Positions 16,234 through 24,047 of a DNA stretch of 32,810 bases are shown here, piece after piece. Position 1 is the stretch's first letter; each line of letters opens with the position of its first letter. The translations under genes were made by a program, and so were the position numbers. The notes under the pieces were generated by a model. That model saw only the letters and a list, made by a program, of their open reading frames with translations. It was not told the origin of the DNA and made no database searches. The stretch covers positions 1-32,810 of the forward strand of contig MWDM01000020.1 in the NCBI GenBank assembly GCA_002070565.1, in the 5' to 3' direction. The DNA is from Bacteroidetes bacterium ADurb.Bin139. GTDB lineage: Bacteria; Bacteroidota; Bacteroidia; Bacteroidales; UBA932.

Positions 16234-16305
16234 AGCCTGCATAGCCTGCTAAGCCTGCTAAGCCTGCTTAGCCTGCTTAGCCTGCTTAGAGTGCTTAGCC
16301 TGCGT
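16234..16305 (-). repeat. 9-bp tandem array across the buk stop codon
   Basis: Eight 9-bp units of the AGCCTGCTT type (plus strand). On the minus strand each reads GCA GGC TAA or TTA in the same frame as buk, whose last codons are GCA GGC TAA. The array therefore looks like a repeated amplification of the gene's own end, giving several in-frame stops downstream. Confidence 0.85.
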
Positions 16306-17371
16306 AGACCTGGGCGGTTTCTTCTCCCGTGAGTATGTTATAGGCGTTGGTAGCCAGGGCAAGCATTTCGTCTTCACCGGCGTAGGTGAAGCAGGGACCA
16401 AGAAATCCTACCTGTTCCGTTATTAGGTCAATGAAGCGTTTGTTGTGGGCAATGCCTCCGGTAAAGAGGATTGCGTCAATTTTTCCGTTCAGGACAACGG
16501 CAGTGGCACCAATCTGTTTAGAGATGGTATAGGCCATGGCCTGGTACAGCCTTATGGCTTTAGGATCACCGGCTTGCACCTTGTCGCACAGTTCCATGAA
16601 TGAGTTAGTGCCCAGGTGGGCCACCATGCCTCCTTTTCTGGTAAGCATTCTTTTGATTTCTTCATAGGTATATTTACCTGAGAAGCAGAGTTCTGCCAAC
16701 TGCAAGGCGGGAATTGTCCCGGCACGTTCGGGGGTAATGGGACCGTCTCCGTTCAAGGCATTGTTCACATCTATAACGCGGCCTTTGCGGTGGGCGCCTA
16801 CCGATATGCCTCCGCCCAGGTGAACAACAATCAGGTTCAGATCTTCATAGGATTTTCCCAGGATACTTGCATGACGTTTGGCGATGGCTTTCTGGTTCAG
16901 GGCGTGGAAGATCGAAACCCGTTCAATTTGCGGTATTCCTGTGATCCGCGCCACATCCTGCAGCTCGTCCACCACTACCGGGTCCGATATGAGGGCCTTG
17001 CATCCGGGAATTTCCAAGGCGATGCTGTGGGCTAGCAAACCTCCCAGGTTGGAGGCGTGTTCTCCGCCAATACCCTGGGCCAGATGGTTAAGCATCAGTT
17101 CGTTCACGCGGTAAGTTCCCGAGGGAATGGGATGGACCAATCCACCCCGGCCGATAACTGCTGCAAATAGATCGATTTGAATATTATTATTCTTCAACTC
17201 GTTGAAAATGGTCGCTTTCCGGAATTCATACTGCTGGCAAATCCTGGGAAAGGGAGCCAGGTCCTGCGGGGTGTGGTAGATGGTTTTTCCAAACACCACT
17301 TTGCGGCCTTCAAAAACGGCAATTTTTGTTGATGTCGAACCGGGGTTAATGACCAGGATGTGTTCCGTCAT
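16295..17371 (-). CDS. buk: Butyrate kinase
   Basis: 358 residues, the usual butyrate-kinase length. ILVINPGSTSTKIAVF is the family's N-terminal phosphate motif. GRGGLVHPIPSGTYRVN, VVHLGGGISVGAHRKGRVIDVNNA and ILFTGGIAHNKRF are ASKHA kinase signatures typical of Buk. It converts butyryl phosphate and ADP to butyrate and ATP, or the reverse, possibly also with branched acids. It is the last gene of a minus-strand operon, 5 bases behind ptb. The 3' end runs into a 9-bp tandem array. Confidence 0.93.
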   Translation of the reverse strand: MTEHILVINPGSTSTKIAVFEGRKVVFGKTIYHTPQDLAPFPRICQQYEFRKATIFNELKNNNIQIDLFAAVIGRGGLVHPIPSGTYRVNELMLNHLAQGIGGEHASNLGGLLAHSIALEIPGCKALISDPVVVDELQDVARITGIPQIERVSIFHALNQKAIAKRHASILGKSYEDLNLIVVHLGGGISVGAHRKGRVIDVNNALNGDGPITPERAGTIPALQLAELCFSGKYTYEEIKRMLTRKGGMVAHLGTNSFMELCDKVQAGDPKAIRLYQAMAYTISKQIGATAVVLNGKIDAILFTGGIAHNKRFIDLITEQVGFLGPCFTYAGEDEMLALATNAYNILTGEETAQVYAG

Positions 17372-17376
17372 ATCTT

Positions 17377-18279
17377 TTATTTTGCAGTCACTGCAGCCAG
17401 GGCAATGGAGTTGAGTTTGGTGTCAATGGAATCGGCACGGCTTGACAGGACGCAGGGTGCCGATGCTCCGGCCACAATAGCGGCTTGTTTTGACCCGGGG
17501 CTCAACTGGGAGAGACTCTTGTACATCACATTGGCGCTTTCTATGTTGGGGAAGAGGATGCAGTCCACATCACCTGCCACGGGGCTCTGCAGTTTCTTGA
17601 TGGCGACAGCCTCGGGGCTAAGACATACATCCAGTGCCAGGGGACCGTCTGCAATGCAGCCGGAGATCTGGTTGCGGTCTGCCATTTTTGAAAGGATGGC
17701 AGCATCCACGCATGCGGGCATGCCGGGAAGCATCTGTTCGGTAGCGGCCAGGAAGGCCAGCTTTGGCCTGGCTATGCCCAGCGCGTGGGCTGTGTTGACC
17801 AGGTATTTGGCTATGGCTACTTTCTGGTTCAGATCAGGAGCGGGAATCACAGCCATGTCCCCAATGATCAGGAATTTGGGGTAGTTGGGGTGTGTGAGCA
17901 CAGAAACGTGGCTCAGCACGGCCTTGGGAGGCAGCAGGCCGGTTTCCTTGTTCAGGATGGCACGCATGTATTTGTCTGTACTGCACTGGCCTTTCATCAG
18001 GATGTCGCCCTGGCCGTTGCGTACCATTTCCACAGCACGGGCTATGGCGGGGAGTTCCTGTTCCACGTTAATGATGGTGAAGGCTGCAGGGTCAATGCCT
18101 TCTTCGTGGCAAATGGCGTTGATCTGGGATTCCTTGCCCACCAGGAACCCGTCTACAATGCCTTTTTCAATGGCTTTGTAAACAGCGGTAATGGTGTGGT
18201 CGTCAACGGCCCATGCAGCAACAAGTCTTTTCTTTTTCTGTGAGCGCAGCTGCTCAAATATTTCGTCAAATGATTTCAT
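17377..18279 (-). CDS. ptb: Phosphate butyryltransferase
   Basis: 300 residues, matching phosphotransbutyrylase. It exchanges CoA for phosphate on butyryl-CoA, giving butyryl phosphate for the kinase next door. Family signs are VAAWAVDDHTITAVYKA, GDILMKGQCSTDKYMRAIL, AVLSHVSVL, PALMDQ-like GPLALDV and the glycine-rich end. Spacing to ackA (8 bases) and buk (5 bases) indicates one transcript. It could also accept other short acyl-CoAs. Confidence 0.93.
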   Translation of the reverse strand: MKSFDEIFEQLRSQKKKRLVAAWAVDDHTITAVYKAIEKGIVDGFLVGKESQINAICHEEGIDPAAFTIINVEQELPAIARAVEMVRNGQGDILMKGQCSTDKYMRAILNKETGLLPPKAVLSHVSVLTHPNYPKFLIIGDMAVIPAPDLNQKVAIAKYLVNTAHALGIARPKLAFLAATEQMLPGMPACVDAAILSKMADRNQISGCIADGPLALDVCLSPEAVAIKKLQSPVAGDVDCILFPNIESANVMYKSLSQLSPGSKQAAIVAGASAPCVLSSRADSIDTKLNSIALAAVTAK

Positions 18280-18287
18280 AGGTGTGT

Positions 18288-19505
18288 TTATTTATGGTTG
18301 GTCAGGTTGAAGGTATCTGTTGCAATGACCAGTTCTTCGTCTGTGCTGATAACGACTACCCGAGTTCTGGTTCCGTTGGTTGAGAGTATGGCGTTTTTTC
18401 CGTGTACGGTTTTGTTTTTTTCCTGGTCAAAGGATACGCCCAGAAAGCCGAGGCGGGTGCCGATGATCTGGCGGATCACGGTGTCATTCTCGCCAATTCC
18501 GCCGGTGAAGACAATCAGGTCTGCTCCGTTCATGGCTGCGGTATACGCTCCGATGTATTTGAGCACCCTGTAAGCAAAAGCATGTTGTGCCAGGTTGGCC
18601 CGCTTGTCTCCCTGAAGGACCGCATTTTCAATATCGCGGCAATCCGAGCTGGGTCCATACAGGCCGAGGAGTCCGCATTTTTTGTTCAGGAAATCGTTGG
18701 TCTGGGCGGCTGTCCATCCTTCTTTTTCCTGCAGGAACGTGACGATAGAGGGGTCGATGTCGCCTGTGCGGGTACCCATGATCAGCCCTTCAAGGGGGGT
18801 GAATCCCATGGAAGTATCTATTGATTTGCCACCGTCAACGGCGGCCATGGAAGAACCGTTGCCCAGGTGACAGGTAATGACTTTTGCCTTGTTGAAGTCC
18901 AGTCCGGCGAGTTCACAACCTTTGCGGGCCACATACTTATGGCTTGTTCCGTGGAAACCGTAGCGGCGGATATCGTATTTTTCGTACAATTCAACAGGTA
19001 TGGCGTACATGTAGGCATGGTCGGGCATGGTCTGATGGAAGGCGGTATCAAAAACGGCTACCTGGTGTGCATGGGGCAGCAATTTTTCGACGGCATCTAT
19101 ACCCAGCAGGTTGGCAGGGTTGTGCAGCGGGGCCAGCCCGGCAAGCTTTTTGATGTTATTTTTTACCTCCTCGTCAATCTCGACACTATCCTTGTAATAT
19201 TTGCCACCCTGGGCCACGCGGTGTCCTACGGCCTTGATCTGGGTCAGAGATTCAAGAACACCCCACTTCTGGTCTGTAAGCATGTTAAGGATACCCTGGA
19301 TGCCTACCGTGTGGTGGGGAATGGGAAGTTCTTTTTTGAATTTTTCTTTTTCTCCAATAAGTCTTTTATGTGTAACAATTCCCATCTCGAGCCCTATACG
19401 TTCAACAATTCCTTGTGCCAGAATGGAATAATCTTTTTCTGCCCTCATGTCAAGTACTTTATACTTGATAGAAGAACTCCCGCAGTTTAAAACAAGAATA
19501 ATCAT
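18288..19505 (-). CDS. ackA: Acetate kinase
   Basis: 405 residues, standard AckA length. Motifs: ILVLNCGSSSIKYKVLD at the N terminus, RYGFHGTSHKYV, TCHLGNGSSMAAVDGGKSIDTSMG, GTRTGDIDP and VFTGGIGEN. It interconverts acetyl phosphate + ADP and acetate + ATP. It leads a minus-strand operon with ptb and buk; no phosphotransacetylase gene is in the window, so acetyl phosphate must come from elsewhere or from Ptb side activity. Confidence 0.95.
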   Translation of the reverse strand: MIILVLNCGSSSIKYKVLDMRAEKDYSILAQGIVERIGLEMGIVTHKRLIGEKEKFKKELPIPHHTVGIQGILNMLTDQKWGVLESLTQIKAVGHRVAQGGKYYKDSVEIDEEVKNNIKKLAGLAPLHNPANLLGIDAVEKLLPHAHQVAVFDTAFHQTMPDHAYMYAIPVELYEKYDIRRYGFHGTSHKYVARKGCELAGLDFNKAKVITCHLGNGSSMAAVDGGKSIDTSMGFTPLEGLIMGTRTGDIDPSIVTFLQEKEGWTAAQTNDFLNKKCGLLGLYGPSSDCRDIENAVLQGDKRANLAQHAFAYRVLKYIGAYTAAMNGADLIVFTGGIGENDTVIRQIIGTRLGFLGVSFDQEKNKTVHGKNAILSTNGTRTRVVVISTDEELVIATDTFNLTNHK

Positions 19506-19530
19506 GATTGGTTTTGGTAAGGTTTTTTAT

Positions 19531-19538
19531 TATATTTG
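19531..19538 (+). promoter_or_regulatory. Promoter -7 box for the ComEC-like gene
   Basis: TATATTTG fits TAnnTTTG. It is about 89 bases before the ATG at 19627 and faces away from ackA. Confidence 0.5.
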
Positions 19539-19569
19539 AAGTATATGTAATAGATTGTAAAAGAATCTA

Positions 19570-19577
19570 CAAAATTA
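19570..19577 (-). promoter_or_regulatory. Promoter -7 box for the ackA-ptb-buk operon
   Basis: CAAAATTA reads TAATTTTG on the minus strand, with a CTTG about 20 bases upstream as a possible -33. It lies 64 bases before the ackA ATG. Confidence 0.5.
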
Positions 19578-19602
19578 CGGAAACTATATGTGATGTGCAA
19601 GC

Positions 19603-21561
19603 GTGAGGAGGGGGAAAAATAGTGTGATGTTACCGCCTGCAGTGGCCGTTATCTGTGGCACACTGGGCGGTCTTTCTTATGGAGAGTTTCTGTTGCAAGG
19701 TTCGCATAAGCCCTTGGAACTTGAAAAATTGGTGCCTGTACTGCCTGCAGGATCGGGGCAGTCTACCGGATCGGAGTGGGTGCTTTGGGGCTTCCTGTGC
19801 ATGACGGTGCTGCTGCTGGTGCTTTTCCTGGTCTCTTTATGGGTGTTCAGGCGGCGTCCCGGGCACATGCGCAAACGCCTTGACAGTAGTTCTTTTCCCT
19901 ATATATCACAGAGCCAGCTGCGGTACCGTTACGGTCGTGTGCTGTTCAATACCGGACTGGTTGTGCTGTTTTGTTGTGCGTTTTGGAACGGTTTGCTGCA
20001 ATATGGTTATCCGGGAAAGGCTCAGAGCAGATTACCTGCAGGAAAAAGAAACATTCTGTGCCTGAGGGTTATGGATTTCCCGGTTCCTGTCCTTACTGCA
20101 GCCGGACGACGTTACGAGCGTATGGAATGCCGTCTGCTCATGTTTTCACCCGATGGTCGCAAGCAGGTCCGGGGTAGTGAAAACATACTGGTTTATGTTG
20201 CCCTGGACAGTACGGGCAGTAGAGGCAGTACCGGCAGTAGAGGCGGTACGGTCAGTACGGGCAGTGCGGACAGCACGGATAGTGCCATCCGCAAACAACA
20301 GGGGCAAGACAGCGTTGTACCAAAATCCACGGGTCTGTTGCCCGGAGACGTCATCATGACACGTTGCCGGGCGTATTCTTTTGATACAGGCACTATGACG
20401 TCCACTCCCGGCGCAGGAGCCACCGCTGCTTCTGCAGTGGCCACCGCTTATTCCTCCTTTGATTACCCCAGATATATGGCTCGGAGGGGATTTTATTGCC
20501 GTGCTTACGTGTATGATTACCAGCGGATACCGGATAAATTAACCTTGTACGAACGGCTCAGGCGTTTGCGCATCCCGCTTGCCAGCCGGTGGGAGGGGGA
20601 AGCCGGGGCTGTGTTGTCTGGGATCTGCCTGGGAGACATTTCCGGTTTTAGCAGGGAGGTGCGGGAAAAGTACAATGTGGCGGGGGTGAGTCACATACTT
20701 TCGGTCAGTGGATTGCACGTTGGAGCGCTTTATGGCAGCCTGGTATTTATCCTGGGCCTGCCGCAGAAGATAAGACAGGCGCACCGGTACAGAAGCAGGC
20801 GCCTTGTGAAGGTTGCTGCGGGTCAGGATTTTATACAGGCGGGTGCCAGGCAGTCGTATATACTCAAAACGTATTCCGTATCGGGGGGTGCGCTGGTGCA
20901 TATGGCTGCTTTGTTGCTTATCTGGGCGTATGCGGCGGTGGTGGGATTTAGTGCCAGTGTGATGCGTGCTGCCCTGATGCTTTCCGTTTACGGGGCGGGA
21001 AGGGTGCTCGGAAGCAGGACAGGTAGCCTTAACGCTCTGTCTGTCACAGCCTTGATCTTGGTTATTATAAAGCCTATGAATCTATATGACCTGGGATTTC
21101 AGCTGTCTTTCACGGCAGTTTTGAGCCTGATCTTGTTTTTTCCTTTGTTGCGAAACTTGTTGAGTGTGCGTAATTTGGTGCTCAGGTACCTGTGGGAACT
21201 TTTTTGCTGTTCGCTTGCTGTGCAGCTGGGCACGCTCTGGCTTACGGCGGGCACTTTTGGGGTCATACCCTTATACGGCCTGCTTTGCAATTTCTTTGTC
21301 GTTCCTTTAAGCGGGGTCATCCTTTACGTCTTCTTGCTATACCTTGCTACGATGGGTTTGCATATGGAAAACTCCCTGATGCTGGTGAACCGTCTGTTGC
21401 TTCAAATGGCGACCCTATTGGATAAGGCCGTTTCATTCTTTGCAGGTCTGCCTTTAACCCCTATCCGTTATCAGCCTCACGTGACAGAACAGCTGCTGAT
21501 GCTATGGTGCTCGGGTTATCTGTATTTTATCCTTCAACAAAGAGAGAACCGCAGGGAGTGA
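19603..21561 (+). CDS. comEC: ComEC/Rec2-family membrane protein
   Basis: About 644-652 residues. The first in-frame starts are GTG 19603 and ATG 19627; an AGGAGGGGG run lies between and favours 19624/19627. It has several transmembrane segments and the diagnostic Competence-domain stretch GDISGFSREVREKYNVAGVSHILSVSGLHVG near residue 350. ComEC forms the inner-membrane channel for single-stranded DNA uptake. As often in Bacteroidota, no C-terminal metallo-beta-lactamase domain is present. The periplasmic OB-like part is interrupted by a Ser/Thr/Gly repeat (about 204-227) and an Ala/Thr-rich stretch (about 267-285), so natural competence cannot be assumed. Confidence 0.85.
   Translation: MRRGKNSVMLPPAVAVICGTLGGLSYGEFLLQGSHKPLELEKLVPVLPAGSGQSTGSEWVLWGFLCMTVLLLVLFLVSLWVFRRRPGHMRKRLDSSSFPYISQSQLRYRYGRVLFNTGLVVLFCCAFWNGLLQYGYPGKAQSRLPAGKRNILCLRVMDFPVPVLTAAGRRYERMECRLLMFSPDGRKQVRGSENILVYVALDSTGSRGSTGSRGGTVSTGSADSTDSAIRKQQGQDSVVPKSTGLLPGDVIMTRCRAYSFDTGTMTSTPGAGATAASAVATAYSSFDYPRYMARRGFYCRAYVYDYQRIPDKLTLYERLRRLRIPLASRWEGEAGAVLSGICLGDISGFSREVREKYNVAGVSHILSVSGLHVGALYGSLVFILGLPQKIRQAHRYRSRRLVKVAAGQDFIQAGARQSYILKTYSVSGGALVHMAALLLIWAYAAVVGFSASVMRAALMLSVYGAGRVLGSRTGSLNALSVTALILVIIKPMNLYDLGFQLSFTAVLSLILFFPLLRNLLSVRNLVLRYLWELFCCSLAVQLGTLWLTAGTFGVIPLYGLLCNFFVVPLSGVILYVFLLYLATMGLHMENSLMLVNRLLLQMATLLDKAVSFFAGLPLTPIRYQPHVTEQLLMLWCSGYLYFILQQRENRRE
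20212..20283 (+). repeat. 18-bp coding repeat, 4 units
   Basis: Units such as ACGGGCAGTAGAGGCAGT encode TGSRGS-like hexads (GSTGSRGG...TGSADSTDS) in the ComEC protein. The unit can be read as two 9-bp halves. It keeps the reading frame. Confidence 0.85.
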
Positions 21562-21573
21562 AACAGTTTTTTT

Positions 21574-21581
21574 TATCTTTG
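21574..21581 (+). promoter_or_regulatory. Promoter -7 box for the PurF paralogue
   Basis: TATCTTTG ends 5 bases before the ATG at 21587, so the transcript may be leaderless or nearly so. The ATG is firm because MGGFFGIIS is the conserved N terminus. Confidence 0.5.
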
Positions 21582-21586
21582 CAGCC

Positions 21587-23251
21587 ATGGGAGGTTTTTT
21601 TGGCATTATTTCAAAGTCGCCATGCGCGAACACGCTTTTTTATGGCACTGATTATCATTCTCATATGGGTACCAAGCGCGCTGGTCTGGCAACCATGAAC
21701 GAACAGGGTATCATCAGGCGCAGCATTCACAGGATCGAGAACAGTTACTTTCGCAACAAGTTTGAAGACGAATTGAGTGATTTTTACGGCAACTCGGGGA
21801 TTGGCATCATAAGCGACAATGAACCGCAACCCATTGTACTGCGTTCCCACATGGGAACTTTTGCGATTGTAACGGTGGGCAAAATCAACAATCTGGAAGA
21901 GCTGGGCGAAGAACTGCTTTCCAGAGGTATCAATTTTTCTGAACTCAGCACAGGACAGATCAACCCCACCGAGGTAGTGGGGCATCTGATCACCCTGGGA
22001 CAAACTTTTGCCGATGGGATCCGTCTGGTACAGGAAAAAGTGCGTGGGAGCTGCAGTATGCTCCTGTTGACACAGGATGGGATCATAGCTGCCCGTGACC
22101 GGTATGGCCGCACTCCCATAGTCATTGGAGTCCGTCGTAAAAACGGTCATAGCCCCATTCCCTTTGAAAAGAACCTTGCCGAGGCAGGGCCTTCAGGCAC
22201 ACCGGAGAACATGCCCGCGCCGGAAAGCCAGTCCGCCACGATGCAAGGGGGCCCCGCCGCTGCCCATAGGAGCCGCGCCGATGGTGTGCAAGCCACAGCG
22301 CAAGTGGGCCGCGCTAACGGTGCACAAGCCGCAGCACAAACCGGGACGGCAGTTCCCGCCGGGGAGCTTACGGCTGTGGCCTTTGCCAGCGAAAGCTGCA
22401 GTTTCCCCAACCTGGACCTGCAATTGGTTCGTTTTTTAGGACCCGGGGAAGCCATTCTGGCGCAGAACACCTTGCCTACGGATCCCGCACAACCCGGTAT
22501 GCCCTTGCTGCAACAGCTGCTGCCGCCGCGCGAAAAGTTGCAGATATGTTCTTTCCTGTGGGTGTACTACGGATTCCCAACCTCGGCCTATGAAGGGATC
22601 AATGTGGAGGAGGTGCGTTTCCGTAACGGGGTTTTAATGGGCAGGGAGGAAGAAACACCGGTCGATTCTGTTTGCAGCATTCCGGACAGCGGAACGGGTA
22701 TGGCCATGGGATATGCCGTGGGAAAGGGAGTGCCTTTCAGGCAGGCAGTAGCCAAGTACACACCTACCTGGCCCAGGAGTTTCATGCCCGCCGATAAAGA
22801 GCGACGGGCACTGGTTGCCCGCATGAAATTGCTGCCCAATGCCGATGTCATAAGGGATGCCCGTCTTGTATGTTGCGATGATTCCATTGTCAGGGGTACA
22901 CAACTGAAGAACAACGTAAGTGTGTTCATGCGCAACGGGGCCAGGGAGATCCATGTCCGGATATCTTGCCCGCCCCTGATTTTCAAGTGTCCTTACCTGC
23001 ATTTTACAACGACCCGTTCCGATACAGAATTGATAACACGCCGTATCATTCAAACTCAGAAGTCTGATAATCTGAATCTTTACATAGATAGCACTACAGA
23101 AGAACATAAAGCCATGGTAGAGGGCATTCGAAAGGAAATGAACTTTACTACCTTGAAATTCAGCAATATAAAAAACATGATCGCTTCTATAGGATTGTCA
23201 CGGGAAAAATTATGTACTTACTGTTTTGATGGCTCCGGTTGCGGGGAATGA
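21587..23251 (+). CDS. Amidophosphoribosyltransferase paralogue without the catalytic cysteine
   Basis: 554 residues, longer than typical PurF (about 470-510). The N-terminal class-II amidotransferase domain starts MGGFFG, where active PurF has MCG with Cys as nucleophile after Met removal, so glutamine hydrolysis should be lost. The phosphoribosyltransferase half keeps the PRPP loop CCDDSIVRGTQ (near 430) and YTPTWPRSF. I recall similar Cys-less relatives in Bacteroides, so this is probably a known paralogue type using free ammonia or another role. Residues about 187-258 are a Gly/Ala/Gln-rich insert between conserved strands RTPIVIG and ASESCSFPNLD. The C terminus carries CTYCFDGSGC, possibly an iron-sulfur or metal site. 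Confidence 0.85.
   Translation: MGGFFGIISKSPCANTLFYGTDYHSHMGTKRAGLATMNEQGIIRRSIHRIENSYFRNKFEDELSDFYGNSGIGIISDNEPQPIVLRSHMGTFAIVTVGKINNLEELGEELLSRGINFSELSTGQINPTEVVGHLITLGQTFADGIRLVQEKVRGSCSMLLLTQDGIIAARDRYGRTPIVIGVRRKNGHSPIPFEKNLAEAGPSGTPENMPAPESQSATMQGGPAAAHRSRADGVQATAQVGRANGAQAAAQTGTAVPAGELTAVAFASESCSFPNLDLQLVRFLGPGEAILAQNTLPTDPAQPGMPLLQQLLPPREKLQICSFLWVYYGFPTSAYEGINVEEVRFRNGVLMGREEETPVDSVCSIPDSGTGMAMGYAVGKGVPFRQAVAKYTPTWPRSFMPADKERRALVARMKLLPNADVIRDARLVCCDDSIVRGTQLKNNVSVFMRNGAREIHVRISCPPLIFKCPYLHFTTTRSDTELITRRIIQTQKSDNLNLYIDSTTEEHKAMVEGIRKEMNFTTLKFSNIKNMIASIGLSREKLCTYCFDGSGCGE
22274..22345 (+). repeat. 36-bp coding repeat, 2 units
   Basis: Units at 22274-22309 and 22310-22345 encode RADGVQATAQVG and RANGAQAAAQTG inside the low-complexity insert of the PurF paralogue. 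The frame is kept. Confidence 0.8.
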
Positions 23252-23268
23252 AAATTATGTTATATTTG
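23239..23268 (+). promoter_or_regulatory. Promoter for the RRM gene
   Basis: TTG at 23239-23241, then exactly 19 bases, then TATATTTG at 23261-23268. This is the best match to the Bacteroidota promoter pattern in the window. It overlaps the 3' end of the PurF-like gene. Confidence 0.65.
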
Positions 23269-23302
23269 AACTACATTTAACCTAACATCATTCCTTAATT
23301 CC

Positions 23303-23572
23303 ATGAACATTTTTGTTTCCAGCCTTAGTTTTAAGGCGAAAAAAGAAGACCTGACAGAACTTTTTGCTCCATTCGGAGAAGTACTCTCTGCCCGCATTAT
23401 CCTGAACAAGGAAACCCGCCGTTCCCGTGGCTACGGCTTTGTTGAGATGGCTAATGAAGAGGAGGCTCTTGCCGCCATAAAGGCGTTGAATGGTATTGAA
23501 CACATGGGTAGAACCATAAATGTGGCCGTTGCCAACGAACGTCCTGCAGCAGCGCCGTCCCACGATATGTAA
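23303..23572 (+). CDS. Single-RRM RNA-binding protein
   Basis: 89 residues, one RNA-recognition motif: RNP2 IFVSSL at 3-8 and RNP1 RGYGFVEM at about 43-50 with aromatic residues in place. A short Ala/Pro tail follows. Such small RRM proteins are frequent in Bacteroidota and bind single-stranded RNA, acting as global post-transcriptional regulators in Bacteroides. It has its own promoter and is followed by a strong terminator, so it is monocistronic. Confidence 0.92.
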   Translation: MNIFVSSLSFKAKKEDLTELFAPFGEVLSARIILNKETRRSRGYGFVEMANEEEALAAIKALNGIEHMGRTINVAVANERPAAAPSHDM

Positions 23573-23591
23573 CCATGCGTCAATAAGTTGT

Positions 23592-23623
23592 AAAAAAAGC
23601 TGACCTTAAAGTCAGCTTTTTTT
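23592..23623. terminator. Bidirectional intrinsic terminator
   Basis: GCTGAC CTTAAA GTCAGC stem with seven A before and seven T after, giving a 13-bp hairpin readable on both strands. It lies 20 bases past the RRM stop and 27 bases past the minus-strand small ORF that ends at 23650. Confidence 0.9.
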
Positions 23624-23649
23624 GTTTCAGGGCAGTAAATGCCCGGCGT

Positions 23650-23748
23650 TTAGTTGGTTGAAGGAATAAACAACTGGAGAACACCCAGGATAGCTGTCAA
23701 TATTGATATGATCAGTGACAGCCATGTGATAACTTCAGCAAAGTCCAT
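23650..23748 (-). CDS. Small hydrophobic peptide gene 1 (32 residues)
   Basis: ATG to TAA, encoding a peptide that starts MDFAEVITWLSLII, continues ILTAILGVLQLF and ends IPSTN. It has no Lys or Arg, two acidic residues near the N terminus and one membrane-length hydrophobic stretch. It sits alone between two terminators (23592-23623 after it, 23827-23855 before it), so it must have its own promoter or be expressed by read-through. A weak TTTG/TACATCAA pair lies upstream. The N terminus resembles small gene 2 (E-[VI]-I-T-x-L). I do not recognise a family. Confidence 0.55.
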   Translation of the reverse strand: MDFAEVITWLSLIISILTAILGVLQLFIPSTN

Positions 23749-23826
23749 AATTAAAAATCTATTGTAGTATAAATGTTTCTTGATGTAAAGATGCGAAAAA
23801 AAACACAAAAGTTGCATGCACTGTTT

Positions 23827-23855
23827 AAAAAAGCCATCCCGGAGGACGGCTTTTT
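23827..23855 (-). terminator. Intrinsic terminator of small gene 2
   Basis: Read on the minus strand: AAAAAGCCGTCC, loop TCCG, GGATGGCTTTTTT. The single non-Watson-Crick position is a G-U pair on the minus strand but A-C on the plus strand, so the hairpin is built to act on the minus strand. It starts 36 bases past the stop at 23891. Confidence 0.85.
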
Positions 23856-23890
23856 GATGATCAAAGTTACATTTGAATCAAAAAATGTAA

Positions 23891-23992
23891 TTAAACGGTG
23901 CCAATCAGACCCATGATCCAATCAATGAGAGCCTGGAACCAAACTGCAATTTGTGCAAAAAGGTTGGTGATGATTTCAATAAGTTGTTCCAT
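23891..23992 (-). CDS. Small amphipathic peptide gene 2 (33 residues)
   Basis: ATG to TAA, encoding a peptide that starts MEQLIEIITNLFAQIAV, continues WFQALIDWIM and ends GLIGTV. Polar residues (E2, Q3, E6, N10, Q14, Q20, D24) recur every three to four positions, so a single amphipathic helix is likely. It has no basic residue. A near-consensus promoter (24018-24047) stands directly upstream and a terminator 36 bases downstream, making a complete stand-alone transcription unit 34 bases behind the S46 peptidase stop. Family unknown; it could be a signalling, membrane-active or complex-subunit peptide. Confidence 0.6.
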   Translation of the reverse strand: MEQLIEIITNLFAQIAVWFQALIDWIMGLIGTV

Positions 23993-24017
23993 AGTACTAA
24001 GGTGTTAAATATATCGA

Positions 24018-24047
24018 CAAATTTAACTAATCTTTGCAAATATCCAA
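24018..24047 (-). promoter_or_regulatory. Promoter for small peptide gene 2
   Basis: On the minus strand: TTG (24047-24045), 19 bases, then TAAATTTG (24025-24018), fitting TTTG/N19/TAnnTTTG. It lies across the end of the S46 peptidase gene and 25 bases before the small ATG at 23992. Confidence 0.65.
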
